Source: Calothrix sp. PCC 7716 (GTDB taxonomy: Bacteria; Cyanobacteriota; Cyanobacteriia; Cyanobacteriales; Nostocaceae). From it: a DNA stretch of 64,000 nt. Shown piece by piece: positions 55,171 to 63,865 of this stretch; position 1 is the first letter of the stretch; each line of letters begins with the position of its first letter. The stretch spans positions 806,001-870,000 of the forward strand of contig NZ_AP025018.1 of the NCBI RefSeq assembly GCF_019977735.1, written 5' to 3'. The notes under the pieces are model-generated. The model was given only the letters and a program-made list of their open reading frames with translations. It did not search any database and was not told the origin of the DNA. The position numbers were made by a program, and so were the translations under genes.

Positions 55171-57690
55171 TTACACAATTATTTGCCACAGGGTTACTGT
55201 TAAAATTACTGTGGCTAGGTGTTGCCAAATTAATATTCGTATGGGTTGGCGCCCTATTTTCTGTGTCAGTACAAAGGCTAAGAATGCTCCTAATATTAAT
55301 GTGAATCCTTGTAAAAAGGCAATTACCGCAGGATGTGCGACTACAACGGGTAAAAATTCACCGTTTAATCCAAAGGTTGCAAATGCTACAGGTAATATGC
55401 GTCCACCTTCTCCTAAGCCTAAGCGTAGATAATGTGCTAAGTTAGCTGCGAGAACTAATGGTAGGTATCCGTAGGCAAGTTCGATAAATCTACGATTTTT
55501 AATCTTTTGAAGTTTAATTATGCTGTGTGCGGTAAAGGGGATTAATATGGGTACTGTTAGAGCTAGTAGTGAGAATGCTAAGTGCTGCTGGAATTGACTG
55601 AAGTCAATTATTACGATTACGCCCAGTTTTGCTTGTATTTCGGGTAAGCGGTGTAAGTAGACTCCTCCTAACATTAGAAATAATAAGGCGACTTCGTATG
55701 TATGTGGGGTGTGGGAAGTCCATAGTTCTATACCGGGAGGACGCAAGTTAAATTCAACTGAACGGTGTGGACACGCTTTTAAACAGGTCATGCATAACAC
55801 ACAGTCGCGGTTATCTTCGAGTTGGGCAGGATGAGAATATAGCGGACAACCGTTCGTTTCTATTCCTTCACCTTTTTGTGGCCCACCTTTATAGCATTGG
55901 TAAGTGGTGCAAGTTGCTGAACAAATACCCTGTTGCGCGCGTAGTTCGGTCATGGAGAGTTTTGCGAATAACCCGTTCATTCCTCCAATAGGGCAAAGAT
56001 AGCGACACCAAAACCTTCTTTCAAAAATAGCAGAAAAAATCATGGCGCCAGCAGTTATAAGTAGCAGCAAGCACCCAGATAAATAAGCGGTGTTTTCTAA
56101 ATGCCAAAGTTCTTCCCACAAAAATATGAGGGTAAATAAGCTATATAGAAACCAACCTCCCCATTTCTCGGCTTTTTCACGTGGCCATTTTTTAAGTTGT
56201 CTAGGAAACAATTTAAGTGAGAGTTTTTGCGTAATTTCACCGTAAATCATAAACGGGCAAAACGCACACCATATCCGTCCAAGGAAGGGGAATAAAAACA
56301 AAAAACCCATCCACCACCATGACCAGAATAAATTTAATACGAAATTTTTATCGCGCGTTTGTGGTCCGAGGAATAATACCAGGACAATAAAAGCAAAAAC
56401 AAAAGTCGTAAAACCATAGTTTATTCGGTCTGGGTACCAGTCACTGCGAAGAAATTTTCTAAAGCGCGGATATATATTTAATAGATTGACTCGAAACCGT
56501 TTTTTCTTGGTGTCTGCTGACCAAAAGATTTCTTCGGTAAGTTCATTTTGCTCTTGTGCTTGAACTATTGCCCGTTCAACTAAGTTTTCTAACTCTTTTA
56601 AGTTGCCAGGAAAGTCATATGATTGTAACCGACGCAATGCTTCGGGTGTAACGCGCGCTTTAGAAATTCCCCGTGCTATTGTGTACAGACTAATATAATA
56701 GTCAACTTGCGCTTTGATATCAGCTTTACGTACCCGTAACGGTGGTACTTTTATTATTGTCCCTACTGCACGTTCTACTTCGGGTAATGCTTTTTCTGAG
56801 ACAATGATTATGCGGGCATTACTGACTCTAGATTCGATTTCTATGTCTTCGGAGCGATTGACAGGTTTATAAGTCCCATTCTTGATTAAATTATTTATAC
56901 TTGGAAAAAGTTCTTTTGGCAATTCTTGAATATTATTTAGGACTAAAGTACCATTGCCCAAATATTCTAGTAGTCCTGGTTTACCACCATACCTGCCAAA
57001 CAAATCGGCGCCGCTAGTTTGCAGAATACCACAATTAATTTTAATAATAGGCTCACGGCGATAATTTGAGCCATAGTGAATTAAAGCGGCAATATTATCT
57101 TTTTCTAAACCAGGTTCACCAAAAACTAACACTGACTTACGGTTATTTGCTGCTTCACGAATTTGGGAGCGTAGTTTTGTTGCGTATCTACTGGCGCCAA
57201 CTATACCACGTTTAGCTTTAGTCACTAAGTATGGACGCAATTCTAACGAACGTTCTTGCTCGTAAGATAAAGCAGAAGCTAACTGCGCTAATTCGTCTTT
57301 TAGTAATATATTTCCAGCTTGGGCAATTTCTGGATGTTGATTAATGATTTCGCGGAACTTCTCCCCTGGAACTACCCATAGATGACATTCACTCAGAGTA
57401 GTAACTGTGTATTGTGTATCTTTTTGAAGTAAAAACTCTTTGAGATTAACAACAGTACCAGGAAGTAAACCACAACAAGGCGCCGCATTGTTATTCGTAC
57501 TACTTGTTTCTATACGACCTTCTTTAATAATGTACAGTGCCGAAGGCGCCGTCCCTTCTTTGACAAGCTGGGTTTGCTCAGGTACAACTTGTTCTTCGAT
57601 GACTTCGGCAATAGCATCTAATACCGCAGGGGATAAAATACCTAAAGCTGTGCGTTCCTGTAACCATATCGCTGTATCAGGAGATATCAT
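55171..57690 (-). CDS. CNB - degenerate AAA+ - membrane polyferredoxin fusion protein
   Basis: The ATG at 57690 has GGAGA 8 bases upstream. Three parts can be seen in 839 residues. Residues about 10-140 form a cyclic-nucleotide-binding domain (SALYIIKEGRIETSS). About 165-400 resembles the sigma-54 activator AAA+ domain, but Walker A is GEPGLEKDN, the GAFTGA loop is absent and Walker B reads TLVLNNIQELP, so ATP hydrolysis is unlikely. From about 415 there are membrane helices with NapH/CcoG-like Fe-S motifs: WCAFCPF, WCRYLCPIGG and CVLCMTCLKACP. It may couple a redox reaction to a signal. Cyanobacteria lack sigma-54, so it cannot be a classical activator. Confidence 0.88.
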   Translation of the reverse strand: MISPDTAIWLQERTALGILSPAVLDAIAEVIEEQVVPEQTQLVKEGTAPSALYIIKEGRIETSSTNNNAAPCCGLLPGTVVNLKEFLLQKDTQYTVTTLSECHLWVVPGEKFREIINQHPEIAQAGNILLKDELAQLASALSYEQERSLELRPYLVTKAKRGIVGASRYATKLRSQIREAANNRKSVLVFGEPGLEKDNIAALIHYGSNYRREPIIKINCGILQTSGADLFGRYGGKPGLLEYLGNGTLVLNNIQELPKELFPSINNLIKNGTYKPVNRSEDIEIESRVSNARIIIVSEKALPEVERAVGTIIKVPPLRVRKADIKAQVDYYISLYTIARGISKARVTPEALRRLQSYDFPGNLKELENLVERAIVQAQEQNELTEEIFWSADTKKKRFRVNLLNIYPRFRKFLRSDWYPDRINYGFTTFVFAFIVLVLFLGPQTRDKNFVLNLFWSWWWMGFLFLFPFLGRIWCAFCPFMIYGEITQKLSLKLFPRQLKKWPREKAEKWGGWFLYSLFTLIFLWEELWHLENTAYLSGCLLLLITAGAMIFSAIFERRFWCRYLCPIGGMNGLFAKLSMTELRAQQGICSATCTTYQCYKGGPQKGEGIETNGCPLYSHPAQLEDNRDCVLCMTCLKACPHRSVEFNLRPPGIELWTSHTPHTYEVALLFLMLGGVYLHRLPEIQAKLGVIVIIDFSQFQQHLAFSLLALTVPILIPFTAHSIIKLQKIKNRRFIELAYGYLPLVLAANLAHYLRLGLGEGGRILPVAFATFGLNGEFLPVVVAHPAVIAFLQGFTLILGAFLAFVLTQKIGRQPIRILIWQHLATVILTVTLWQIIV

Positions 57691-57834
57691 AATGCGTTCT
57701 CCGCACACGTTGGTGTATCAATTAAATTATCTCGTGGAGCGGCGCCTCAGAACAAACTCAATTTTTTGCAACAAGCGTATACCTTTATTTTTATAAATTG
57801 GTGTTTTTTGACTGACTGTAAAAATTATTACTTT

Positions 57835-57924
57835 ATGAGTGTATCTGATATACCCAACTTGTGGGCGCCTTTAGTGCTATTAAGTTTGATTATCCTGGCT
57901 GCTGTATTTTTTAGCCGTAGTTAA
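57835..57924 (+). CDS. Possible 29-residue single-pass membrane peptide
   Basis: The short frame reads MSVSDIPNLWAPLVLLSLI then LAAVFFSRS: one hydrophobic helix with short polar ends. Small membrane peptides are common in cyanobacterial photosynthetic complexes, but this matches none I know, and it has no clear ribosome site. Confidence 0.35.
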   Translation: MSVSDIPNLWAPLVLLSLIILAAVFFSRS

Positions 57925-58026
57925 TGATAGTCCCCTTACTCTCATACTAAGATGCCAACTAATTAACAATTTTCTCCTTATGAGGGGTACAATAAATGCC
58001 GATTGTCTTGAAAATTTGAATGTTTC

Positions 58027-58584
58027 ATGATTTCCAGTAACGATTTTCGCCCTGGTGTCTCAATTGTATTAGACGGGTCTGTATGGCGGGTTGTGGAGTT
58101 TCTCCACGTTAAACCAGGTAAAGGCGCCGCTTTTGTACGGACTAAGCTCAAAAATGCTCAAAGTGGTAACACCGTAGAACGAACCTTCCGTGCTGGTGAA
58201 ACCGTACCGCAGGCAAACCTTGAAAAAAGCACGATGCAGCACACCTATAAAGAAGGTGACGAGTACGTGTTTATGGATATGGAAACCTACGAAGAGGGTA
58301 GATTAACTGCACAACAAATTGGCGATAAAGTCAAGTACCTTAAGGAAGGTATGGAAGCGAATGTTGTGCGTTGGAATGAGCAAGTGCTTGATGTTGAACT
58401 TCCTAACTCGGTAGTACTCGAAGTCATCGAAACCGACCCAGGTGTTAAAGGTGATACAGCTACGGGTGGTAGTAAACCAGCAAAGTTAGAAACAGGCGCC
58501 ACGGTAATGGTTCCCTTGTTTATTGCACAAGGAGAGCGCATCCGCATTGATACACGCGAAGATAAGTACTTAGGTAGAGAATAA
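58027..58584 (+). CDS. efp: Elongation factor P
   Basis: The 185-residue product matches [34 protein letters not shown] with the tip lysine that is usually modified, and the end [15 protein letters not shown] relieves ribosomes stalled at polyproline. accB follows, the order seen in most cyanobacteria. Confidence 0.98.
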   Translation: MISSNDFRPGVSIVLDGSVWRVVEFLHVKPGKGAAFVRTKLKNAQSGNTVERTFRAGETVPQANLEKSTMQHTYKEGDEYVFMDMETYEEGRLTAQQIGDKVKYLKEGMEANVVRWNEQVLDVELPNSVVLEVIETDPGVKGDTATGGSKPAKLETGATVMVPLFIAQGERIRIDTREDKYLGRE

Positions 58585-58791
58585 GGTAAATGCCTTAGTA
58601 CAGATTCTATTTAAAAAAATAGGTCAACTCTAGTACGCTCCTGTTATGTGTCTAGCCGCGAATGTGCCCGGACGGTTCCCTGCCGTCTGTGCAATGCGCG
58701 CTCAACTACGCGATACATACTTGGAATGGCGCCATTTCAAAATGCGATTTCTACATTCAAACAGAATATTTTAGATGAGGTAATAAAAACT

Positions 58792-59322
58792 GTGGCATTG
58801 GACTTTAGTGAAATCCGCCAATTATTAACAACTATTGCACAAACAGATATTGCCGAAGTAACGCTTAAAAGCGACGACTTTGAGATAACAGTACGTAAAG
58901 CTGTTAGTACTCCTCATCAAATGTTATCTATAGGTCAAGCAGGGTTAGGCAGCACAGAATTAATTTCACAGGCAGCGACACCACAGGTAATAGTGTCACC
59001 TCCTGTGGTAGAATCTGTTGCTAATCGCGTGGATGGTGCAACCGCACCCCCAACAAATCCACCCCCGTCCAACGATTCCAAACTCGTTGAAGTAACTTCC
59101 CCAATGGTAGGCACATTTTATCGCGCGTCTGCACCTGGAGAAGCTCCTTTCATCGAAGTAGGCGGTCGAGTACGTAAAGGTGATACAGTTTGTATCATAG
59201 AAGCCATGAAGCTAATGAATGAAATCGAAGCCGAAATATCTGGCTCTGTGATGGAAATTCTGGTGCAAAATGGCGAACCTGTAGAATATGGTCAACCTCT
59301 GGTGCGAATAAATCCCGATTAG
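58792..59322 (+). CDS. accB: Biotin carboxyl carrier protein of acetyl-CoA carboxylase
   Basis: The GTG at 58792 is chosen: the family N-terminus ([18 protein letters not shown]) starts there and GAGG lies upstream; the open frame extends 48 codons further upstream without family resemblance. The 176-residue product has a Pro-rich linker and the biotinyl site [10 protein letters not shown]. It carries carboxyl groups for malonyl-CoA synthesis. Confidence 0.96.
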   Translation: MALDFSEIRQLLTTIAQTDIAEVTLKSDDFEITVRKAVSTPHQMLSIGQAGLGSTELISQAATPQVIVSPPVVESVANRVDGATAPPTNPPPSNDSKLVEVTSPMVGTFYRASAPGEAPFIEVGGRVRKGDTVCIIEAMKLMNEIEAEISGSVMEILVQNGEPVEYGQPLVRINPD

Positions 59323-59387
59323 GTATTAATCTATATAACGGAGATGTAATTTTCACTAATTCAGTGTAGTCTTGCGGGTCAAACCTG

Positions 59388-59732
59388 ATGAAACAAATGT
59401 TGCCTGTACCGCCAGAAGTTGTGCAACAAGTCGCGGAATATTTCAGCTTGCTGAGTGAACCAATGCGGCTAAGGTTGTTGCATCTATTGCGGGATGAAGA
59501 AAAATGCGTACAAGAATTGGTGGAGGCAACACAGACGTCTCAGGCAAATGTCTCAAAACACCTGAAGGTGATGTGGCAAGCCGGAATTCTTAGCCGTCGT
59601 AGTGAAGGCACCTGTGCCTACTACCGGGTAGAGGATGAAATGATTTTTGAACTTTGCAACCGAGTCTGTGACCGTCTTGCGACCAGACTCGAACAGCAAG
59701 CCAAAAACTTTCGCGTCTTAAATACAAAGTGA
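59388..59732 (+). CDS. ArsR/SmtB-family repressor
   Basis: The 114-residue product has the winged helix of ArsR proteins (SEPMRLRLLHLLRDEEKCVQ, TSQANVSKHLKVMWQAGILS). Cysteines at EKCV, GTCAYY and LCNRVC could sense metal, thiol or redox state, but they do not form the classic ELCVCD site. It lies 65 bases after accB and may belong to the same transcript. Confidence 0.9.
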   Translation: MKQMLPVPPEVVQQVAEYFSLLSEPMRLRLLHLLRDEEKCVQELVEATQTSQANVSKHLKVMWQAGILSRRSEGTCAYYRVEDEMIFELCNRVCDRLATRLEQQAKNFRVLNTK

Positions 59733-59745
59733 AATTATCGGTGTT

Positions 59746-59805
59746 GTAGAGACGTGACATGTCACGTCTTAACCTTTAATTAGACGTGATAAATCACGTC
59801 TCTAC
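59746..59805. repeat. Two tandem CATG/AA-centred palindromes
   Basis: AGACGTGACATGTCACGTCT (59750-59769) and AGACGTGATAAATCACGTCT (59782-59801) stand in tandem between convergent genes. Outer GTAGAG / CTCTAC ends also pair. Same family as at 14768 and 35867; likely also a terminator. Confidence 0.8.
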
Positions 59806-59809
59806 ATGG

Positions 59810-60424
59810 CTACAACTGGTAATTTTTAGCAAAGCTGTCACGAGTCAAGGGCTGGTCTAATTCCAAACCTTCCCCACCTAGAACATCCAATTGCTTACCG
59901 TTTACATCAATGTAGACTTTAGCATTGGGGTTCAGGCTAGTGGCAGTATACACAACTTGCCCCACACGTCCTGTCATCGACGCGCTTCCACCACCACTAG
60001 TAAATTCCTCAGATAAATTTACCCGAACAGCATCGTTCTCTATTTTGACTCCTAATACTTTTGTTCCCAATGGAATGGTGCTACTAGTGTCTCCATCATT
60101 TTTTGCAGTCAATAAACCATTGAATGCAGCAGCTATAAACTCACTGGGTTTATCTTTAGATGCTGATACCTTTACGGGTAGAGGCACTAATTCTAAATTT
60201 CTACCAGTATCCCTAAGCAAGTAGATTTCGGCAGTTTGCTCTGTTGTCGCTGGCGGTTTAGTATTATTTTGGCTAACTCTCTCTTTAGGAGGATTGACAG
60301 GCTGAGTATTATTTGTAGCTTGCCATGTTATCCAAGCTACACCAGAACTTACAGCTACAACCGCAGCGGAGACTGCCGCAATTACACCAGAAGAGATACG
60401 ATTATTTCTTGGCTGTTCTCTCAT
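59810..60424 (-). CDS. GerMN domain secreted/anchored protein
   Basis: The ATG at 60424 has AAGGAAGG 7 bases upstream. The 204-residue product has one N-terminal membrane segment (about 14-38), a Pro/Thr linker, then a GerMN domain (AEIYLLRDTGRNLELVPLPV, FIAAAFNGLL, GTKVLGVKIENDAVRVNLSE and YTATSLNPNAKVYIDVNG). Cyanobacterial GerMN proteins are envelope-associated; role unknown. Confidence 0.88.
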   Translation of the reverse strand: MREQPRNNRISSGVIAAVSAAVVAVSSGVAWITWQATNNTQPVNPPKERVSQNNTKPPATTEQTAEIYLLRDTGRNLELVPLPVKVSASKDKPSEFIAAAFNGLLTAKNDGDTSSTIPLGTKVLGVKIENDAVRVNLSEEFTSGGGSASMTGRVGQVVYTATSLNPNAKVYIDVNGKQLDVLGGEGLELDQPLTRDSFAKNYQL

Positions 60425-60488
60425 TTTTTTACCTTCCTTGTCGCTTTGAACCATGAGTATAATGACTATTTACCGCACAAGACGAAAC

Positions 60489-61286
60489 TTATAACCTGAC
60501 ATTCAACCATTTTGAAGAAGGTTCAATTCTTACAAAAGCACCTATTTCTAACTCGCTAGCGTTCATATTAAATTTCAGAATTCGCATTATTAAACCGTCA
60601 GCTTCCAAGTTACGTAAGTTTAAGCGTTGGTTAAGGTTATTTACTATAACATTTAAAAATCGAACAGGGACTTGTTCTGAGTTCATGAGCGCAACTGGAT
60701 TAGTTAGCTGGATTTTTCCTGCTGCTACCGTAATTCCTGTTTCTACCGTTACCAGTAATGGTTTATTATTACCCTCCTCCAGTATTTCTACTTGTAAATT
60801 GACACGCTGATTGGCTAAAAATTTTACTCTAGGATTTGCAATACGGTATATAGGGTTAGACACCGTATTGACTGAACTCATAGAAGCTATGTTCAGTTTA
60901 CTAATGCGCGATAAGAATGTTTCTGACTGTAAAAGCTTATTAACATCGGCTTCGGTAAGAACCACCCTAAAACCAGCTTGCAAAGGCTGCTTAAGAAAAG
61001 GTCGTTTCCCTCTGCTTTGAAGATTAAATTTAATTGCGTCGGTTTCTAACTCCAACGCGGCAATGCGAATATCCTGGCGCCTTAATTGTAGCGAACGTCC
61101 AGCAATTCTAACACGGTTAACTTTTCCTTGTAGCAATTGATGCGTTGGTGCATTATCCACACGCACTTGTAATTGTCCAGAAGTAAACTGCGAACGAATT
61201 GCCTTTTCTGCGGTGCGGTCAACCACAAGTCCAACAGGAGTTATTAAACCCAGTAACCCAGACAAAAGTATAGTCAACAATTCCAT
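60489..61286 (-). CDS. DUF2993 (LmeA-like) protein
   Basis: The 265-residue product has an N-terminal hydrophobic segment, then the DUF2993 pattern (TAEKAIRSQFTSGQLQVRVD, LQGKVNRVRIAGRSLQLR, FRVVLTEADVNKLLQSE). Family members fold like TULIP/lipid-binding proteins at membranes. It may take part in lipid or envelope maintenance. Confidence 0.85.
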   Translation of the reverse strand: MELLTILLSGLLGLITPVGLVVDRTAEKAIRSQFTSGQLQVRVDNAPTHQLLQGKVNRVRIAGRSLQLRRQDIRIAALELETDAIKFNLQSRGKRPFLKQPLQAGFRVVLTEADVNKLLQSETFLSRISKLNIASMSSVNTVSNPIYRIANPRVKFLANQRVNLQVEILEEGNNKPLLVTVETGITVAAGKIQLTNPVALMNSEQVPVRFLNVIVNNLNQRLNLRNLEADGLIMRILKFNMNASELEIGAFVRIEPSSKWLNVRL

Positions 61287-61449
61287 ATAAAAGTTATCAC
61301 GTGCTTTTTATTACATATAGCCTCCAGTAGAGTAACACTAATAATTAAAATATCAAGTTGAGACGAGGAGATATATACTACTTCATGGTGTTTAAGCTTG
61401 ATTCCGAACAAAGCAGCAAACCCACAAAAATTATCTTTCTTGTGTCTAT

Positions 61450-61563
61450 CTTGTGGAGCGGGCATCCCGGAGCGCCCATAAAAATTTGCAGCCCATAAAA
61501 AATTTCAGATCACCAACAACCATAAGTTTTACTGGGACGGGCAAGGATGCCCATCCCACAAGA
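61450..61563. repeat. Two GGGCATCC-type palindromes
   Basis: TTGTGGAGCGGGCATCCCGG (from 61451) and ACGGGCAAGGATGCCCATCC (from 61536) belong to the dispersed family. The second overlaps the end of the truncated acetyltransferase gene and encodes its last residues. Confidence 0.7.
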
Positions 61564-61929
61564 AGCTATTTGACAAGAAGCTATTTGACAAGAAGCTATC
61601 TTACAGAGGTTTTTTTGAGCCGACTCCTCGCTATAAATAGATTTTGGGTCAAGTAAGGAAGATTCATCTATAGTATGGAGTTGGTCACTACCATATAGTA
61701 ATTTGCGATAACTCCATCCACCGCATCCAATTATACCAGTATTGTTTTCTACTACAAAATAAGTACCATCTTTGATAAGCTGGCTATCAACACCAAAAAC
61801 AGAACCCAAGGCGCCTTCTCGAAGTTCAAGAGAATAATAATCTTTTTGTAATTGGTGAACTGAATGAGGGATAAGTTCATGTAAAGCAGGGATATCCTGA
61901 TGCGTAGCTAGATGTAATATCCATTCCAT
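61510..61929 (-). pseudogene. Truncated GNAT acetyltransferase
   Basis: The first about 95 residues match a GNAT family member (LATHQDIPALHELIPHSVHQ, GALGSVFGVDSQLIKDGTYF, GIIGCGGWSYRK). The acetyl-CoA-binding strand and loop (FFVHPxxxRxGxG) that should follow LLDPKS are missing. The last residues (CQIASCQIASCGMGILA) come from a 15 bp tandem repeat and a GGATGCC repeat. Confidence 0.85.
61558..61602. repeat. Three 15 bp tandem units (ACAAGAAGCTATTTG)
   Basis: Units at 61558-61572, 61573-61587 and 61588-61602; the last has two changes at its end. They extend a GGATGCC repeat into the acetyltransferase fragment. Confidence 0.9.
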
Positions 61930-61937
61930 ACAGTTTT

Positions 61938-62779
61938 ATGATATTAAACCGCAAAAATAACGGGAAAACAGTAACGTTAGACTTTTACCGTAGTCAGGCG
62001 CCATTCAAAACTTTACTTCTACTATATCGCCATGATTGGCACAAGCTTTTACTATCACTGCTATTTTATGTAATCAAGCACAGTCCAGAGTGGATACGTC
62101 CTGTAGTTTTTGCCAATATTGTTGATATTATCTCTCGACCTCAACAACATCAGTTAACTGAGCTTTGGCTTAACGGCGCCGTTTTAGCTGTATCTATTGT
62201 TCAAAATATACCTACTCATTACTGGCATATCATGGCAATGAGCGCAGCAACTCGCCAAATGGAAGTTAATTTACGGTATAGTTTGACACAGCAATTACAG
62301 CAACTCAGTATTGGATTTTATAAGCAGCACAGTACTGGTGTATTGCAGTCTAAGCTTTTGCGAGATGTAGAAGAAATTCAAATACTGACTACCTATATTT
62401 TTCAGCTTGTACCTGCGGCATTATTAACGATTTTAGTTTCTGTGGTAGTTACTGTGGTGAAAATGGCGTTAAACTTTCAGGTGGTCAACGTCAAAGACTA
62501 GCCATAGCGCGCGCGTTAATTCGTAATCCCAAAGTATTAATATTAGACGAAGCAACAGCATCAGTAGACACCGCAACCGAAGCATTAATTCAACAAGCAC
62601 TCGAACGCTTAATGAAAAACCGTACAACCTTCGTAGTAGCTCACCGACTTTCGACTATTCGTAAAGCCGACCGAATAGTAGTATTAGAAAAAGGAAAAAT
62701 CGTAGAAATTGGTAATCATCATCAACTTTTACAAAACTCTAATGGTATGTACGCCCAATTTAGAGCATTACAAGCGTAG
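61938..62779 (+). pseudogene. ABC exporter gene with large internal deletion and frameshift
   Basis: The first part (61938 to about 62458) encodes the N-terminal four membrane helices of an ABC exporter. From 62459, in another frame, the end of the ATPase domain follows: [20 protein letters not shown] (signature), [12 protein letters not shown] (Walker B), [19 protein letters not shown] and a TAG at 62777. Walker A and hundreds of codons are missing and the frame shifts, so it is inactive. Confidence 0.9.
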
Positions 62780-62875
62780 AGTATCAGAAAACGACACTTT
62801 GATTTAGTTGCCTTATGATACTGACACGAACTATCATGTAAAGGTAAAATAAATCCTGAAGAAGGAAAACACAAA

Positions 62876-63364
62876 TTGTTTGAGGTTACACAATTTCAAG
62901 TAAAAACAGGGAAGACTGTTGCCTGTGCTAGAAAAGGTAAGGTATTAGTTGCTTTAACCAAGGTGGAAATTTACGCTATGGGTAAGGTTGCCATGTATCC
63001 TTATGAGGAGCTTCGAGAACTTCAACAAATGAAACAGACAGCCCGTAAAGAATTTGACAATAACCCAGAGAATGAGGAAAGGTTAAAAAAAATAAAAGAC
63101 TTGAAGCATAATTATGAACGCTCTCAAGCTATGCTAAAAGCAATTAAATGTGTAGGGCTGGCAGATACTGTTGATGATATTAATATGATTATTTTACACT
63201 TGCTATCTGTTGGTGAGCGAGTAACCGTTGAAACACGTGTTGATTATCCTAGTATAATAGAAGGTAGAAATAATCAACTGAAAGTTTATAGTACATGGGC
63301 AGTACTAGAGGATAATATAAAATATTTATCAACTATCAGGTTTACCCCCGAATTAGGAGAATAA
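62876..63364 (+). CDS. Unknown protein, first gene of a terminal pair
   Basis: The TTG at 62876 has GAAGGA upstream; no ATG fits. The 162-residue product is charged, with a helical coiled segment (residues about 45-90, EELRELQQMKQTARKEFDNN) and a beta-rich end (VTVETRVDYPSI). I do not recognise the family. The start reads like the continuation of a longer protein (KLFEVTQFQVKTGK), so it may be the tail of a lost toxin or a complete small protein. Three bases separate it from the next gene. Confidence 0.5.
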   Translation: MFEVTQFQVKTGKTVACARKGKVLVALTKVEIYAMGKVAMYPYEELRELQQMKQTARKEFDNNPENEERLKKIKDLKHNYERSQAMLKAIKCVGLADTVDDINMIILHLLSVGERVTVETRVDYPSIIEGRNNQLKVYSTWAVLEDNIKYLSTIRFTPELGE

Positions 63365-63367
63365 ATT

Positions 63368-63865
63368 ATGGATATTAATGAATTTATGATGTTGACAGAT
63401 GAAGATATAGACTATAGTAGTTTATCAGTAGATATACTTAAAGGACTGGCTTTAGGTGACGAGTTATTTATTGCGACTTCTGCTTTAGGAGAGTTGTCTC
63501 GACGAAACAGTAGTGTAGCAGTTTCAACTGCTTGGGAGATTTTATTAAACTCACGTGGTGATTGTTATTTACAAGCTGCTGCGTTAGAAACTATTTTTGA
63601 ATATGACCAAGAAAAAGCATTAACTTATATAAGCGAACAAGTTCCTAAATGTAATACTTACATTTTGAATTCAATTCTAGAAATAATGATAGAAAACGAG
63701 TTTGTATTTAAATCAAAAAATGTTTCGTCTTTAGTTAGCATTGTTCTACAACGAGTAAAGGGACTTGACTCCACAACACAATATCCTGAGCCAGAAGTTA
63801 TAGATAACTTTTTGAACATGTACAGTAATATCAAAAATACTCAAGTCGTGGATGCTTTAACGTAA
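63368..63865 (+). CDS. Helical-repeat protein, possible immunity protein
   Basis: The 165-residue product is made of HEAT-like helix pairs (ELFIATSALGELSRRNSSVA, YLQAAALETIFEYDQEKALT, TYILNSILEIMIENEFVFKS) and resembles helical immunity proteins of contact-dependent systems. It is translated from an ATG 3 bases after the previous gene. The 135 bases after it contain nothing recognisable. Confidence 0.55.
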   Translation: MDINEFMMLTDEDIDYSSLSVDILKGLALGDELFIATSALGELSRRNSSVAVSTAWEILLNSRGDCYLQAAALETIFEYDQEKALTYISEQVPKCNTYILNSILEIMIENEFVFKSKNVSSLVSIVLQRVKGLDSTTQYPEPEVIDNFLNMYSNIKNTQVVDALT

